Source of the DNA: Paenibacillus sp. 32O-W
GTDB lineage: Bacteria > Bacillota > Bacilli > Paenibacillales > NBRC-103111
NCBI RefSeq assembly: GCF_007679495.1
Contig: NZ_VEGP01000037.1
Span: 1-52,329 of the forward strand
DNA: 52,329 nt
Reading direction: 5' to 3'
The notes under the pieces are model-generated. The model was not told where the DNA came from and did no database searches. It worked only from the letters and a program-made list of their open reading frames with translations. Below are positions 41,566 through 49,178 of the stretch, in pieces. The position numbers and the translations under genes are program-made. Positions within the stretch are counted from its first letter, which is position 1. Each line of letters begins with the position of its first letter.

Positions 41566-41624
41566 AACCGTTTCTCGCTTTTGAAATAAGTGCAATCGAC
41601 TTATAATGAAAGGAGAAGATCATT

Positions 41625-42143
41625 TTGTTAAGTAGGTCGGCGATCATGAATTATTTGGAAGTGGTAAACGAGAGACTGAAACAGAAAGGATTGCATGGGG
41701 AGCTGTGCCTGTTCGGAGGCGCGGTCATGTGCCTTGTATTCCATAGCCGGGAAGTCACCAAAGATATAGACGCCGTATTTGCGCCAACAAGTGAAATGTA
41801 TACCATTATCAAAAATATTGCGGACGAATACAATCTGGAGCCGGATTGGTTGAATCCCGCAGTCAAGGGATACGTCTCCCGCAATCATGACGTCCGGTTG
41901 TTTAAGCGTATGTCCAATCTGGCGATCTACGCGGCTACAGCGGAGTATATGTTTGCCATGAAATGTTTGGCCGCGCGGGGGTTTGAAAGCAAGGATCGGG
42001 AGGACATTCAATTTTTGGCGAGGTACTTGGGCATCCGGACGATGAACGAGGCGCTGGCAGTACTTGAGAAATTTTATCCGCAAAATCGGATGCCGCCGAG
42101 ATCGCAGTATGTGCTGGAAGAACTTTTCGGCAACGGATTATAA
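41625..42143 (+). CDS. DUF6036-like nucleotidyltransferase
   Basis: TTG 41625 follows aaaggagaag. ATG 41646 is an alternative start. The 172-aa protein has the minimal nucleotidyltransferase signature LCLFGGAVMCLVF (the GG loop) and REVTKDIDAVF (paired aspartates), then a helical part with AEYMFAMKCLAARGFESKDREDIQFLARYL. This combination matches DUF6036-type nucleotidyltransferases that often form two-gene modules on mobile elements. The following gene is 15 bases downstream and is the likely partner. A toxin-antitoxin or defence role is possible. Confidence 0.72.
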   Translation: MLSRSAIMNYLEVVNERLKQKGLHGELCLFGGAVMCLVFHSREVTKDIDAVFAPTSEMYTIIKNIADEYNLEPDWLNPAVKGYVSRNHDVRLFKRMSNLAIYAATAEYMFAMKCLAARGFESKDREDIQFLARYLGIRTMNEALAVLEKFYPQNRMPPRSQYVLEELFGNGL

Positions 42144-42158
42144 AAGGATGGGGTAATT

Positions 42159-42533
42159 ATGGAGTTGCGTGATATCGCGCATCTGACCAGTCAGAATGCA
42201 GGAAGCTTCGAAATTCATACCGGTAATTTTTTGGATGAATTTTATCGCAGCGACAATGAGAAAAGAAAACAAATGGTGGAACAGGAACCTGCCTTTTATC
42301 CGAACCTGGCTCCCCATATCCTGCCTTTTTTGGCGGGTATGGCAGAAAAGCTGTGCAACGATTACAATTTGGAGTGCCCGGCATGGGTTTATCGCCCGCA
42401 GTATTATTTGAAAGAGCCGGTGTTTTGGATGGAAGCTAAGGGCAATCTTCGACTGGTGTTGTTGGTGGAAAGCCCGATCGAGTTCAGACTCCGGAATATC
42501 TTCACCTCTGCGAATTCGTTAACACGGGTCTGA
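42159..42533 (+). CDS. Partner protein of the nucleotidyltransferase
   Basis: ATG 42159 follows ggatgggg. The 124-aa soluble protein has LPFLAGMAEKLCNDYNLECPAWV, then EPVFWMEAKGNLRLVLLVESPIEFRLRNIFTSANSLTRV. A C-terminal EFRxRNIFxSxNxLxR pattern is familiar from proteins encoded beside nucleotidyltransferases and HTH proteins in toxin-antitoxin-like pairs. It may be the antitoxin or substrate-binding partner. This is inference from arrangement. Confidence 0.5.
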   Translation: MELRDIAHLTSQNAGSFEIHTGNFLDEFYRSDNEKRKQMVEQEPAFYPNLAPHILPFLAGMAEKLCNDYNLECPAWVYRPQYYLKEPVFWMEAKGNLRLVLLVESPIEFRLRNIFTSANSLTRV

Positions 42534-42551
42534 AGTTCTTTTGAGGGATGA

Positions 42552-42714
42552 ATGCATGCCAGTTTTAATCACTTAACGGTCGCGCAAGCGAAGAAGGAAG
42601 CGGAGCATTATTTGGAAACAGCGCTTCCTGCTGCACGGCGATTTGGTTTACACCCAATCAAAGATCAAGGAATTCGTGGTACAATATAAGCAGTGGCACG
42701 ATGATGATGGGTAG
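42552..42714 (+). pseudogene. Short frameshifted gene remnant
   Basis: From ATG 42552 (behind gaggg) the frame reads MHASFNHLTVAQAKKEAEHYL. After about 42615 the +1 frame continues sensibly as WKQRFLLHGDLVYTQSKIKEFVVQYKQW to TAG 42714. Each frame alone stops without a good ending, and the region length is not a multiple of three. One base lost or gained would restore a gene of about 54 codons. Confidence 0.4.
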
Positions 42715-42800
42715 CTTGTGACATCGGAAATCGGCCAAACTCTACTTTCACTGAATCGATAATTGTTCAAAAACAAATATGTTCAAACGTGCAAACGAAA

Positions 42801-42828
42801 GCCGTCCCGCTGGGGCGGTTTTATTGTT
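42801..42828 (+). terminator. Terminator
   Basis: GCCGTCCC-GCT-GGGGCGGT followed by TTTATTGTTT. It lies immediately upstream of the ribosome site of the next small gene. Confidence 0.6.
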
Positions 42829-42851
42829 TCACGGCACAGGAGGCGAGCTGT

Positions 42852-42986
42852 TTGTTGAACCGTATTTTTTTCACATGCAGTTGTTGCGGGAAAACAATTA
42901 CGGTCGACCCGAGGATTTATGATCAGGTATACAAAGGACAGGACTTGTGTCTTTCTTGCAGGAACAAATCGGATGGAAAGGGATGA
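42852..42986 (+). CDS. Very small zinc-ribbon-like protein
   Basis: TTG 42852 lies eight bases after aggagg. The open frame reaches further back across a terminator. The 44-aa product has FTCSCCGKTITVDP and LCLSCRNK, a CxxC pair at each end, as in small zinc ribbons. It is similar in size and type, though not in sequence, to the product at 40228. The next gene starts four bases after its stop. Confidence 0.55.
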   Translation: MLNRIFFTCSCCGKTITVDPRIYDQVYKGQDLCLSCRNKSDGKG

Positions 42987-42990
42987 TCAG

Positions 42991-43185
42991 GTGGACCGGC
43001 AGTTTGAATGTGGGTTAGTAGCGGACGGTTACCGGATTCGGATTACGGTTTTCACGTCAGACCGATCGAAAGTAGAAGCACTGGCGCGGCAACGGGCATC
43101 GGAACGAATGAAGCAGGCATATGGCATCGAAAAAGCGCCGGCAGAATTCGTTGTTTTCGAGATTACTGAAAAGATCCTTCATTAA
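42991..43185 (+). CDS. Small unknown protein
   Basis: GTG 42991 lies seven bases after aaaggga. The 64-aa soluble product (ECGLVADGYRIRITVFTSDRSKVEALARQRASERM) has a beta-beta-alpha pattern. No family recognised. Confidence 0.5.
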   Translation: MDRQFECGLVADGYRIRITVFTSDRSKVEALARQRASERMKQAYGIEKAPAEFVVFEITEKILH

Positions 43186-43241
43186 CAAAGATGAGGCATA
43201 CGCTTAATGCTTTCCATTGTCCAATCGGGGAGGCGATATCG

Positions 43242-43466
43242 ATGGTGAAGACCCTTGTTTTCGTCGAATGCAACCATGAAGGGGATTTGGATACGTATGT
43301 ATGGGAAGTGGCAAACAGCGGTGGTCGGATTGTTGAAAAAAGATGGAACCACAAGCAACGGTCCGGCATCGTTGAAATTCACATGAACCATGAAGAAGAA
43401 TGGAAGGTATTCATGGACTGTTTCAAACACAAAAATTCCAGCTTCTTTTTACGAAATGTGCGATAA
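43242..43466 (+). CDS. Small unknown protein, paralogue of the product at 17171-17389
   Basis: ATG 43242 follows ggggaggcg. The 74-aa product shows LVFVECNHEGDLDTYVWEV, a GG turn and VFMDCFKHKNSSFF, matching the protein at 17171 along its whole length with the same ExCxHxGDLDxY core. Two copies of an unrecognised family near opposite ends of the element suggest a function in the element's own biology. Confidence 0.6.
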   Translation: MVKTLVFVECNHEGDLDTYVWEVANSGGRIVEKRWNHKQRSGIVEIHMNHEEEWKVFMDCFKHKNSSFFLRNVR

Positions 43467-43511
43467 GCAAATCAATCAGGAAAATAACCAAAACGGACGG
43501 AGGGATGAGCC

Positions 43512-44531
43512 ATGGGCGGAAATGTAATACGGATGTTTCGGCAAAACGACACTGCACACAAACGGCGCAGCAATGAACTGTACGATTCCGGCGCGTTTTC
43601 CGGGGCCGGTTACCGGTTGACTTGGGAAGAAGCCGTAAAATTGTTTATCCAGGCCCGCCGAGCGGAAACATCAAGCGATCATACAGTGAAGTTCGAACAA
43701 AACAGCCTGGAATGCTACCGCCGAATCTTGCAGGAACAGGAGATTGAGGCAGGTGTTTATGACGTTACGACAGATTTCCTGCGTAACAAGTTTATTATGA
43801 CCATGGTTGAGAAAAAAGGCTACAAGCTCAACACCATCAACAATCGAATCAAGGCGATCAAGCGCTTCTTTTTATTTCTTCATGAGGAAGGATGGATCCC
43901 GGACAACCCGGCGGCACACCTGAAAACAAGGAAAGGCCATCACCCGACTATTCCATCTTTTACAGAGGAGCAGGTCGTCGCTTTGCTAAAACAGCCGGAC
44001 CAGAATACGTTCACAGGTTTCCGGGATTATACCATGCTGTCCTTGATTCTCGATACGGGCCTGCGTATCGGGGAAATGACTAAGCTGAAAATGAGCCAGG
44101 TCGACGTGAAGGAAAGCCAGATACTCGGCGTAATCGGAAAAAGCAAAAAGCCGCGCGACATTCCGTTTTGCGATGAGGTGCGCAAAATTTTGATCCGATA
44201 CATCAAGGCAAGGGGCGATGTGAAATCGCAACACTTTTTTGTTACACTTGATGGCCGACCGCTCGGCGTCCGGTCGTTCCAGGAAGCTCTGCGCCAGTAT
44301 GGGAAAGACGCCGGTATCACCAACGTGCGGGTCAGTCCGCATACCTTGCGGCACACCTTCGCCAAAATGTACATCATGCATGACGGAGATCCGTACAGCC
44401 TGCAGGACATCCTTGGTCACACGTCCCAGGACATGGTTAAAAAATACGTGAACCTGTGGAGGCCGGAAATGAGAGAGAAGCACACAAAATCATCGCCGAT
44501 GCGGCATTTGTATCGGGATCGGCTAGTTTAA
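43512..44531 (+). CDS. Tyrosine recombinase/integrase
   Basis: ATG 43512 follows acggagggatg. The 339-aa protein has an N-terminal SAM-like core-binding domain (about 35-130) and a catalytic domain with the intact set Arg185 (DTGLRIGEM), His277-x-x-Arg280 (HTLRH), His303 (ILGHTS) and nucleophile Tyr312 (KKYVNLW). It is probably the enzyme that integrates or excises the element or its defence cargo. It stands exactly between the GC-rich element genes and the AT-rich defence island. No tRNA or obvious attachment core is visible next to it. Confidence 0.9.
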   Translation: MGGNVIRMFRQNDTAHKRRSNELYDSGAFSGAGYRLTWEEAVKLFIQARRAETSSDHTVKFEQNSLECYRRILQEQEIEAGVYDVTTDFLRNKFIMTMVEKKGYKLNTINNRIKAIKRFFLFLHEEGWIPDNPAAHLKTRKGHHPTIPSFTEEQVVALLKQPDQNTFTGFRDYTMLSLILDTGLRIGEMTKLKMSQVDVKESQILGVIGKSKKPRDIPFCDEVRKILIRYIKARGDVKSQHFFVTLDGRPLGVRSFQEALRQYGKDAGITNVRVSPHTLRHTFAKMYIMHDGDPYSLQDILGHTSQDMVKKYVNLWRPEMREKHTKSSPMRHLYRDRLV

Positions 44532-44549
44532 CAAACAATTTATTTAGTG

Positions 44550-44610
44550 CAGGGGCTAGTAGGAGGTGGTTCTTATTTCACGCGAATAAACTCATTCATG
44601 CCAGCCCCTG
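44550..44610. repeat. Inverted repeat after the recombinase gene
   Basis: CAGGGGCT at 44550-44557 and AGCCCCTG at 44603-44610, eight bases, separated by 45. It could be a weak terminator or a recombinase arm site at the border of the AT-rich island. Confidence 0.35.
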
Positions 44611-44728
44611 ATCATTATTCCTCATTGAAAATAGGTATATTTACTCATGACATATCGTAAATAGGAGGAAATTCAAGGAAAATGTAGAAGCATTAAATCA
44701 GAATCTTTTATTATAAGCAGGTGACACC

Positions 44729-45820
44729 ATGGGCCATTTGGTAGAAGATTTGATAGAAATAAGAAAGCCAAAAATTCCTGATAATTACGATATTTTATTT
44801 GGTGTGCCTATTCCTCCTATAGATCGATTGCGAACTTTTTCTGCGGATCAATTTGAAGATATGATATGTGAATGGGTAGATGGATATTTAAATGCACAGT
44901 ACGCATTAGTTTATCGTTGTGGGTCAGCAGGTGACAAAGGCAGAGATATTGTTGCTTTATTGCAAGATGACAAAAATGGTGAATGGGATAATTATCAATG
45001 TAAACATTACGATCATCCTTTATATCCAGGCGATATTTGGTTGGAATTAGGAAAGCTATGTTATTACACATTCATTAACGCATATTCAGTTCCGAGGAAG
45101 TATTACTTTATATCTTCATGCGGCATAGGAAATTCTCTAGCTGAGTTAATCGAAAATCCTATTCGTTTAAAGGAAGGATTAATCTTAGCATGGAACGATA
45201 AATGTAAAAAGAAGATAACAGGGGTTTCTGAAATAGAATTAACAGGAGAATTACTGAGTTATGTAGAACAATTCGATTTTTCAATAATAACTCATTGTCC
45301 TCCGCAAAAGCTTATTGATCAGTATAGTACGACACATTTTTATAAATACAGATTTGGTGGAGGATTGAACAAACAAAGACCTCAACCAGAAAAACCAAAG
45401 AATAGCATTCAACCTGACGAAGTTAGATATGTATCCCAATTGTATGAAGCTTATTCAGATCATATAGGCGAAAGTATACATGATATCGAAAAATTAAAAC
45501 AATATGATAAATTGTTCCAACATTTTAATAGACAGAGAGAGGACTTTTACAAAGCCGAGTCTTTAAGAAGGTTTGCTAGAGACGAACTTCCCTATGATGA
45601 GCCATTTGAAAAACTTCAGGAAGAAATTTACAGAGGTGTTATTGATGTAGTTGAAGATGATCATCCTGATGGATTTGTTTGTGTGAAAGAAACAATTAAA
45701 GAAGCAAGAAGACTAGCGATTACAAGCAATGTATTAATAAAGTATGTTGATGGCAGTGACAGAAGTGGGATTTGTCATCAATTGGCAAATAAAGATAAGC
45801 TTATATGGGTGAAAAAATGA
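44729..45820 (+). CDS. ABC-3C system effector with Mrr-like nuclease domain
   Basis: ATG 44729 follows gcaggtgac. The 363-aa protein starts with a restriction-endonuclease-like domain: DQFEDMICEWV at the N-terminal helix, then GDKGRDIVA (Asp73) and YQCKHY (Gln90, Lys92), the D…QxK pattern of Mrr-type nucleases. The C-terminal half (about 230-363) resembles the shared C-terminal domain of ABC-three-component effectors. It overlaps the next gene by four bases (ATGA). It is probably the DNA-cutting component triggered by the ATPase. Active only if the acidic partner residues are complete, which I cannot confirm. Confidence 0.72.
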   Translation: MGHLVEDLIEIRKPKIPDNYDILFGVPIPPIDRLRTFSADQFEDMICEWVDGYLNAQYALVYRCGSAGDKGRDIVALLQDDKNGEWDNYQCKHYDHPLYPGDIWLELGKLCYYTFINAYSVPRKYYFISSCGIGNSLAELIENPIRLKEGLILAWNDKCKKKITGVSEIELTGELLSYVEQFDFSIITHCPPQKLIDQYSTTHFYKYRFGGGLNKQRPQPEKPKNSIQPDEVRYVSQLYEAYSDHIGESIHDIEKLKQYDKLFQHFNRQREDFYKAESLRRFARDELPYDEPFEKLQEEIYRGVIDVVEDDHPDGFVCVKETIKEARRLAITSNVLIKYVDGSDRSGICHQLANKDKLIWVKK

Positions 45821-46320
45821 ATAATTCTATTCTTAGTAGAGAGACCTATTTATTCAATACTCCATTAGAAGTTGGACTTCGATGCTTGGTAATATTGAAT
45901 GAATTGGAAGGTAAAGCAATTGATTTACAAAGAATTATATATCTAGACTATCTTCTGGTTCATTACGGTGATATTGACTCTAATTATGAAAGTTTGCATC
46001 CTGCAACACCCTATAGATCAGGTGAGATACTGATAAAAAGAGATTTAGTGAATCAAGGTTTGCTTTTAATGCTAAGAAAAAAATTGGTTGAAGTTGAATA
46101 TGGACACAATGGAATCCTGTACAAAACCCCTCCGTACTGCGAGGTATTTCTTAATCACTTTGAATCAAAATATATGTCTCAACTGAGAGCAATGAGTAAA
46201 GTTTTATTGGAGAGATTTTCTAGTTATTCTGATGAAGAATTGAAAGAATTTATGATGGATCATATTGATCGTTGGGGTGGAGAGTTTACTAGAGAGTCAT
46301 TAGTTAGGGGAGATAAATAA
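45817..46320 (+). CDS. ABC-3C system middle component (type 2-like)
   Basis: ATG 45817 overlaps the previous stop in an ATGA. ATG 45805 is an alternative. The 167-aa protein begins LFNTPLEVGLRCLVILNELEGKAIDLQRIIYLDYLLVHYGDID and continues with ESLHPATPYRSGEILIKRDL, a pattern I recognise from middle components of ABC-three-component systems, which contain a winged helix. It ends one base into the next gene. It should link effector and ATPase. Confidence 0.72.
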   Translation: MNNSILSRETYLFNTPLEVGLRCLVILNELEGKAIDLQRIIYLDYLLVHYGDIDSNYESLHPATPYRSGEILIKRDLVNQGLLLMLRKKLVEVEYGHNGILYKTPPYCEVFLNHFESKYMSQLRAMSKVLLERFSSYSDEELKEFMMDHIDRWGGEFTRESLVRGDK

Positions 46321-48206
46321 TGGCTGCAGAGGGTTTTTATATAACTGAGTTAAGGCTTACAGGCAGAAATAAAATAAATGCAAGTGTTATTTTTAGAAAA
46401 GGGCTCAATGTAATTTCAGGTGCATCCGACACTGGCAAATCATATATTTTTCAGTGTATTAATTATGTGTTCGGCAGTTCCGATGAGCCAAAAGAAATTG
46501 ATGAGAGTATGGGATACTCTACAATTTATCTTGAGATCGAGAGCTATTTAGGAGAAACAAAAACGCTTAAGCGAGATATTGGCGAGCCTAAAATACAAGT
46601 TTATGACTGCAAAATTGATGAAATCACTCCATTGCAAGATTTTATTGATTTGAAGGGATCACATGATCCAAAAGACGATAACAACATTTCAACCTTTTTG
46701 CTTTCATTTAACAATATTGAATCCATGAAGTTGCGAAAGAACCAACGTGGAGAAAAGGTTGCTTTTTCCTTCAGAAATTTCGTAAGAATGATCATGATAA
46801 ATGAAGAGAAAATAATTTCGGAAATTTCTCCAATATTATCAGGAATCCCCACTAATAAAACAGCTGAACTATCAGCATTTAAAGCGGTGCTTACAGGTGT
46901 TGACGACAGTGGAGGTCCAGAATTAGAAGACCCGAAAATATATAAGACACGACTAGAAGCTAAATTAGAGATTATAAATAATTTAATTCAAAAGTTAAGA
47001 AAAGAAATAGAAGAGAAGAAAGAACTAGTAATTGATCTTGACTCAAACAATCTAGATTTACAAATTGAGCAAGTGTCTGAACGAATTGCTGATAATAGTA
47101 AAATAATAAACGAAAACATGGAGGAAAGGAAGAGAATTTGGGAAGAAGAGCAAGAAATCAAATCTCGAATATTAATGCTTGAAGAATTGGTAGGAAGATT
47201 TGATTTGCTAAAGAAAAGCTATTTATCTGATTTGGATCGACTACAATTTATTATTGAAGGCGATCATTTTATATCACAACTTTATGATTCAAACTGTCCT
47301 ATATGTAACAATACGATTAATCAAGAAGCATTTAATTTTCTTGAACACAACCATGCTATACAAGTAGAAAATCTTCAAATAGCGTGTGAAGAAGAGAGCG
47401 ACAAATTGAGAAGTCAATTGCTTGATCTAAATGATACGGTTAGTACATTGAAAAGTGAGCTGGAAGAAAAGAGGGCATCAGCTAGAGAACTAAATCAGAA
47501 AATAGCTCAGATCGATCAATTCATTCAAAAAGAACTAAAACCTATTTCTGTTATTGCGATGGAACATCTAAAGTTTTTGCTTAATACAAAAAAGCTTTTT
47601 CATGAAATTGAGATAAATGAAAAACGAATACTTGAATATCAGATAACTCAGCGGGATATTATGCACGAGTTGAGCAAGAAAAATGTAAAAATTCAGTATG
47701 TTAACGAAATAAGTGAAGAAATCTACAAGGACTTTTCTAATGAGATTAAAACCTTGTTAGAGAATTGGAATTATCCCGATTTAACAAGTGTATCTTTTGA
47801 TCATGAAACGCATGATCTAGTTGTTTCTGGAAAAAAGAGAAAAAATCACGGTAAGGGCTATCGGGCAATATTGAATGCAGCATTTACAATTGGATTGATG
47901 AAATATACTAGAAAACTGGGACTGAAACACCCGGGCATGGTAATTCTGGACTCACCATTGACTACTTATAAAGAAAAAAGCAGAGAAAACATTTTTCTGG
48001 AAGAAAGCGATGACATTCCTTTGGACATGAAACAAGCGTTCTTCAATAATTTATCTACAATAAAAGGTGATTATCAAATCATCATTTTAGAAAACGTTGA
48101 ACCCAATAGAAATGTTCAATCAAAAATAAATTATATACATTTTACTAAAGATCCTAGCGTAGGTAGATATGGCTTTATTCCACTTGATACAGAAACGCTT
48201 AAATAA
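46320..48206 (+). CDS. ABC-3C system SMC/Rad50-like ATPase with zinc-hook CxxC
   Basis: ATG 46320 overlaps the previous stop by one base. The 628-aa ATPase has Walker A GASDTGKS (Lys40), two long coiled-coil segments around a CPIC hook (Cys326, Cys329), and a C-terminal Walker B MVILDSPL (Asp544). The layout is that of a small Rad50/SMC ATPase (DUF3732-like) of ABC-three-component defence systems. It probably senses invading DNA or altered replication and activates the Mrr-like effector. Confidence 0.8.
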   Translation: MAAEGFYITELRLTGRNKINASVIFRKGLNVISGASDTGKSYIFQCINYVFGSSDEPKEIDESMGYSTIYLEIESYLGETKTLKRDIGEPKIQVYDCKIDEITPLQDFIDLKGSHDPKDDNNISTFLLSFNNIESMKLRKNQRGEKVAFSFRNFVRMIMINEEKIISEISPILSGIPTNKTAELSAFKAVLTGVDDSGGPELEDPKIYKTRLEAKLEIINNLIQKLRKEIEEKKELVIDLDSNNLDLQIEQVSERIADNSKIINENMEERKRIWEEEQEIKSRILMLEELVGRFDLLKKSYLSDLDRLQFIIEGDHFISQLYDSNCPICNNTINQEAFNFLEHNHAIQVENLQIACEEESDKLRSQLLDLNDTVSTLKSELEEKRASARELNQKIAQIDQFIQKELKPISVIAMEHLKFLLNTKKLFHEIEINEKRILEYQITQRDIMHELSKKNVKIQYVNEISEEIYKDFSNEIKTLLENWNYPDLTSVSFDHETHDLVVSGKKRKNHGKGYRAILNAAFTIGLMKYTRKLGLKHPGMVILDSPLTTYKEKSRENIFLEESDDIPLDMKQAFFNNLSTIKGDYQIIILENVEPNRNVQSKINYIHFTKDPSVGRYGFIPLDTETLK

Positions 48207-48274
48207 AGTAAGGATGTTTAGGTCAGAATTCATGATACGCGTCAGAACTGGTAAGTGAAAACAAAAACAATGAA

Positions 48275-48294
48275 ATATGCGCCCCGGCGCATAT
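48275..48294. promoter_or_regulatory. 20-base near-perfect palindrome between ABC-3C and TIGR02391 genes
   Basis: ATATGCGCC-CC-GGCGCATAT, a nine-base inverted repeat with a two-base centre in AT-rich surroundings. It lies just before the ribosome site ggagg and could be an operator or a transcript-end hairpin, although no T run follows. Confidence 0.4.
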
Positions 48295-48310
48295 AACTGG
48301 AGGATAGGGA

Positions 48311-49036
48311 TTGAATTATAAATTGATAGCCATTCAAATAGGAGAAATAATAAAATGGAATACGTCAAAAAATGAAATTAATAGAATTGCAGAAGCAACC
48401 TTTTCCTTTAAAAGACGCAGTTTTCCTCACGATTCTATTACAGCCGAAAGGGCCCAATTATTATATGATTGGATAATGTCACTAGCCACGGAAAAAATGA
48501 ACAATGATGATCGAAGTAAGCTTTTGATTCAATTCTGCAAAGAAATCGCTGGTAAAACTAATATCGATGCAGTAATTGACATATTATCAAAAAATGGACT
48601 GCCATATAACCTAGTTTATAAAGATGAACTTGATGTGTTTCTTGGTAGAGAGTTCCATAGTGAAGTTAATAAACATTGTAGGGAACTGTTTTTGCAAGGT
48701 AATTATTTTCATGCAGTTTTTGAAGCTGCCAAGGCTTATAATTATTCGGTTAAAGAAAAAGCACAGAGTGAAAAAGACGGTTTCAACTTAATGATGGACG
48801 TATTAAGCGTTAATAATGGTGTATTGAAAATAACAAAATGTATTACTGAGACGGACAAAAATGTGCAGGATGGAATAAAGTTTTTGTCATCTGGTTTAAT
48901 GCAAGCTATTAGAAATCCTACAGCTCATGAACCCGCAAATACTTGGCCGATCAGTAAGCAAGATTGTTTAGATATTCTGAGCTTTATTTCTTTTTTGTTT
49001 AGACAATTAGACAATGCTCAATACTTTAAAATATAA
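48311..49036 (+). CDS. TIGR02391 (Ymh)-family HEPN-like protein
   Basis: TTG 48311 follows ggaggatag. The 241-aa protein ends in the TIGR02391 domain: FHSEVNKHCRELFLQGNYFHAVFEAAKAYN, then SSGLMQAIRNPTAHE. The RNPTAH motif (Arg201, His206) fits the Rx4H ribonuclease motif of HEPN proteins. Such proteins sit in many defence and toxin loci as RNA-cutting effectors. It follows the ABC-3C genes at a distance of 105 bases and may be an additional effector or a separate module with the FRG gene. Confidence 0.72.
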   Translation: MNYKLIAIQIGEIIKWNTSKNEINRIAEATFSFKRRSFPHDSITAERAQLLYDWIMSLATEKMNNDDRSKLLIQFCKEIAGKTNIDAVIDILSKNGLPYNLVYKDELDVFLGREFHSEVNKHCRELFLQGNYFHAVFEAAKAYNYSVKEKAQSEKDGFNLMMDVLSVNNGVLKITKCITETDKNVQDGIKFLSSGLMQAIRNPTAHEPANTWPISKQDCLDILSFISFLFRQLDNAQYFKI

Positions 49037-49178
49037 TTTTATTCCAATTGCAACAAGAAACTATTGTTTTACTTCCGGAGAATAAATCGAATCCTGAACC
49101 GTTTATTGTTGTAAAATAAGGATTGGTCCTTTGTTGGCTTACTCTTCGATTGCAGTTGTTATGAGGTGGGGGACAATT

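Noticed and set aside
41581-41607. TTGAAA…TATAAT as promoter of the nucleotidyltransferase gene
   Set aside because: The spacer is only 15 bases, and a start about seven bases after TATAAT would fall inside the ribosome site, leaving no usable leader.
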